Source: DAIMZI01 sp036734025
GTDB lineage: Bacteria; Pseudomonadota; Alphaproteobacteria; Rhizobiales; Rhodomicrobiaceae
NCBI GenBank assembly: GCA_036734025.1
Contig: DAIMZI010000014.1
Location: 1-61,786, forward strand
Length of the DNA: 61,786 nt
Reading direction: 5' to 3'
Shown: one piece after another, positions 61,746 through 61,786 of the stretch
Layout: the number at the start of each line of letters is the position of its first letter
Numbering within the stretch: position 1 is the first letter of the stretch
Notes under the pieces: model-generated
What the model was told of the DNA's origin: nothing
Seen by the model: the letters and a program-made list of their open reading frames with translations, nothing else
The model's database searches: none
Position numbers and translations under genes: made by a program

Positions 61746-61786
61746 GGGCGGTCCCAGGCGAACGCCTCCCATGTCATCCCGGGCGC

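Overview
The window is a GC-rich stretch of chromosome from an alphaproteobacterium. Lineage markers: a tRNA-His with A rather than C before its CCA end; a three-gene transhydrogenase (pntAA, pntAB, pntB) next to a small aa3-oxidase subunit IV; a short HPr kinase in line with a ChvG/ChvI two-component system, divergent from an ATP-type PEP carboxykinase; an atpHAGDC operon without the membrane-sector genes; CIRCE-controlled groESL; and a perfect CtrA-type box (TTAA-N7-TTAA). I cannot name the genus. A Caulobacterales/Hyphomonadaceae-like or related marine lineage would fit. There are no rRNA genes, prophages, insertion sequences or CRISPR arrays. One scaffold gap of 10 N lies at 29389-29398.

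Layout. 1-7000: partial tRNA-His, a peptidoglycan-binding-domain protein, methylmalonate-semialdehyde dehydrogenase, a Pro/Ala-rich secreted protein, a large trimeric autotransporter adhesin, a small Cys-rich secreted protein, tandem repeats beside a terminator, and tRNA-Arg. 7000-17640: an orphan histidine kinase with a disulfide reductase, then rpmH-rnpA-yidC, engB, xerC and priA. 17900-22850: the F1 ATP synthase operon. 22865-30920: two small envelope proteins (DUF6644/DUF6152-like), hprK-chvG-chvI, pckA, an FrhB/BciB-like iron-sulfur flavoprotein and a DUF305 protein. 30937-36966: a divergent cluster of a sodium/solute symporter with its DUF4212 partner, a fused exonuclease-CBS-nucleotidyltransferase, and three membrane or unknown proteins. 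36988-49720: ABC-F ATPase, ndk, tandem tiny membrane proteins, aspartate aminotransferase, groESL, pnt genes and MscS. 49735-61745: TPR lipoprotein, rpsU, purEK, two YdcH-like proteins, hisS-hisZ-hisG, fabI, a hydroxypyruvate-reductase-like enzyme and malate synthase G.

How they work together. Most of the window is housekeeping: translation, membrane protein insertion, replication restart, chromosome dimer resolution, ATP synthesis, NADPH supply, folding, purine and histidine synthesis. Carbon and redox control is concentrated at hprK-chvGI/pckA and at the glyoxylate genes at the right end. The accessory interest lies in the adhesin, in the 31-37 kb symporter cluster, which looks like a transporter with its own nucleotide-linked regulator, and in small duplicated envelope proteins.

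The most unusual signals are these. The rnpA reading frame has no start codon after rpmH, so rpmH appears nested inside rnpA. A sharply AT-richer block lies inside hisS. The adhesin head switches from 15-residue to 14-residue repeats. A canonical EF-hand loop sits inside the symporter. Two adjacent, homologous 56-58 residue membrane proteins are present, one of them easy to miss. Positions, reading frames, motifs and repeat counts were read from the sequence; family names rest on recognised motifs and were not checked by any search.
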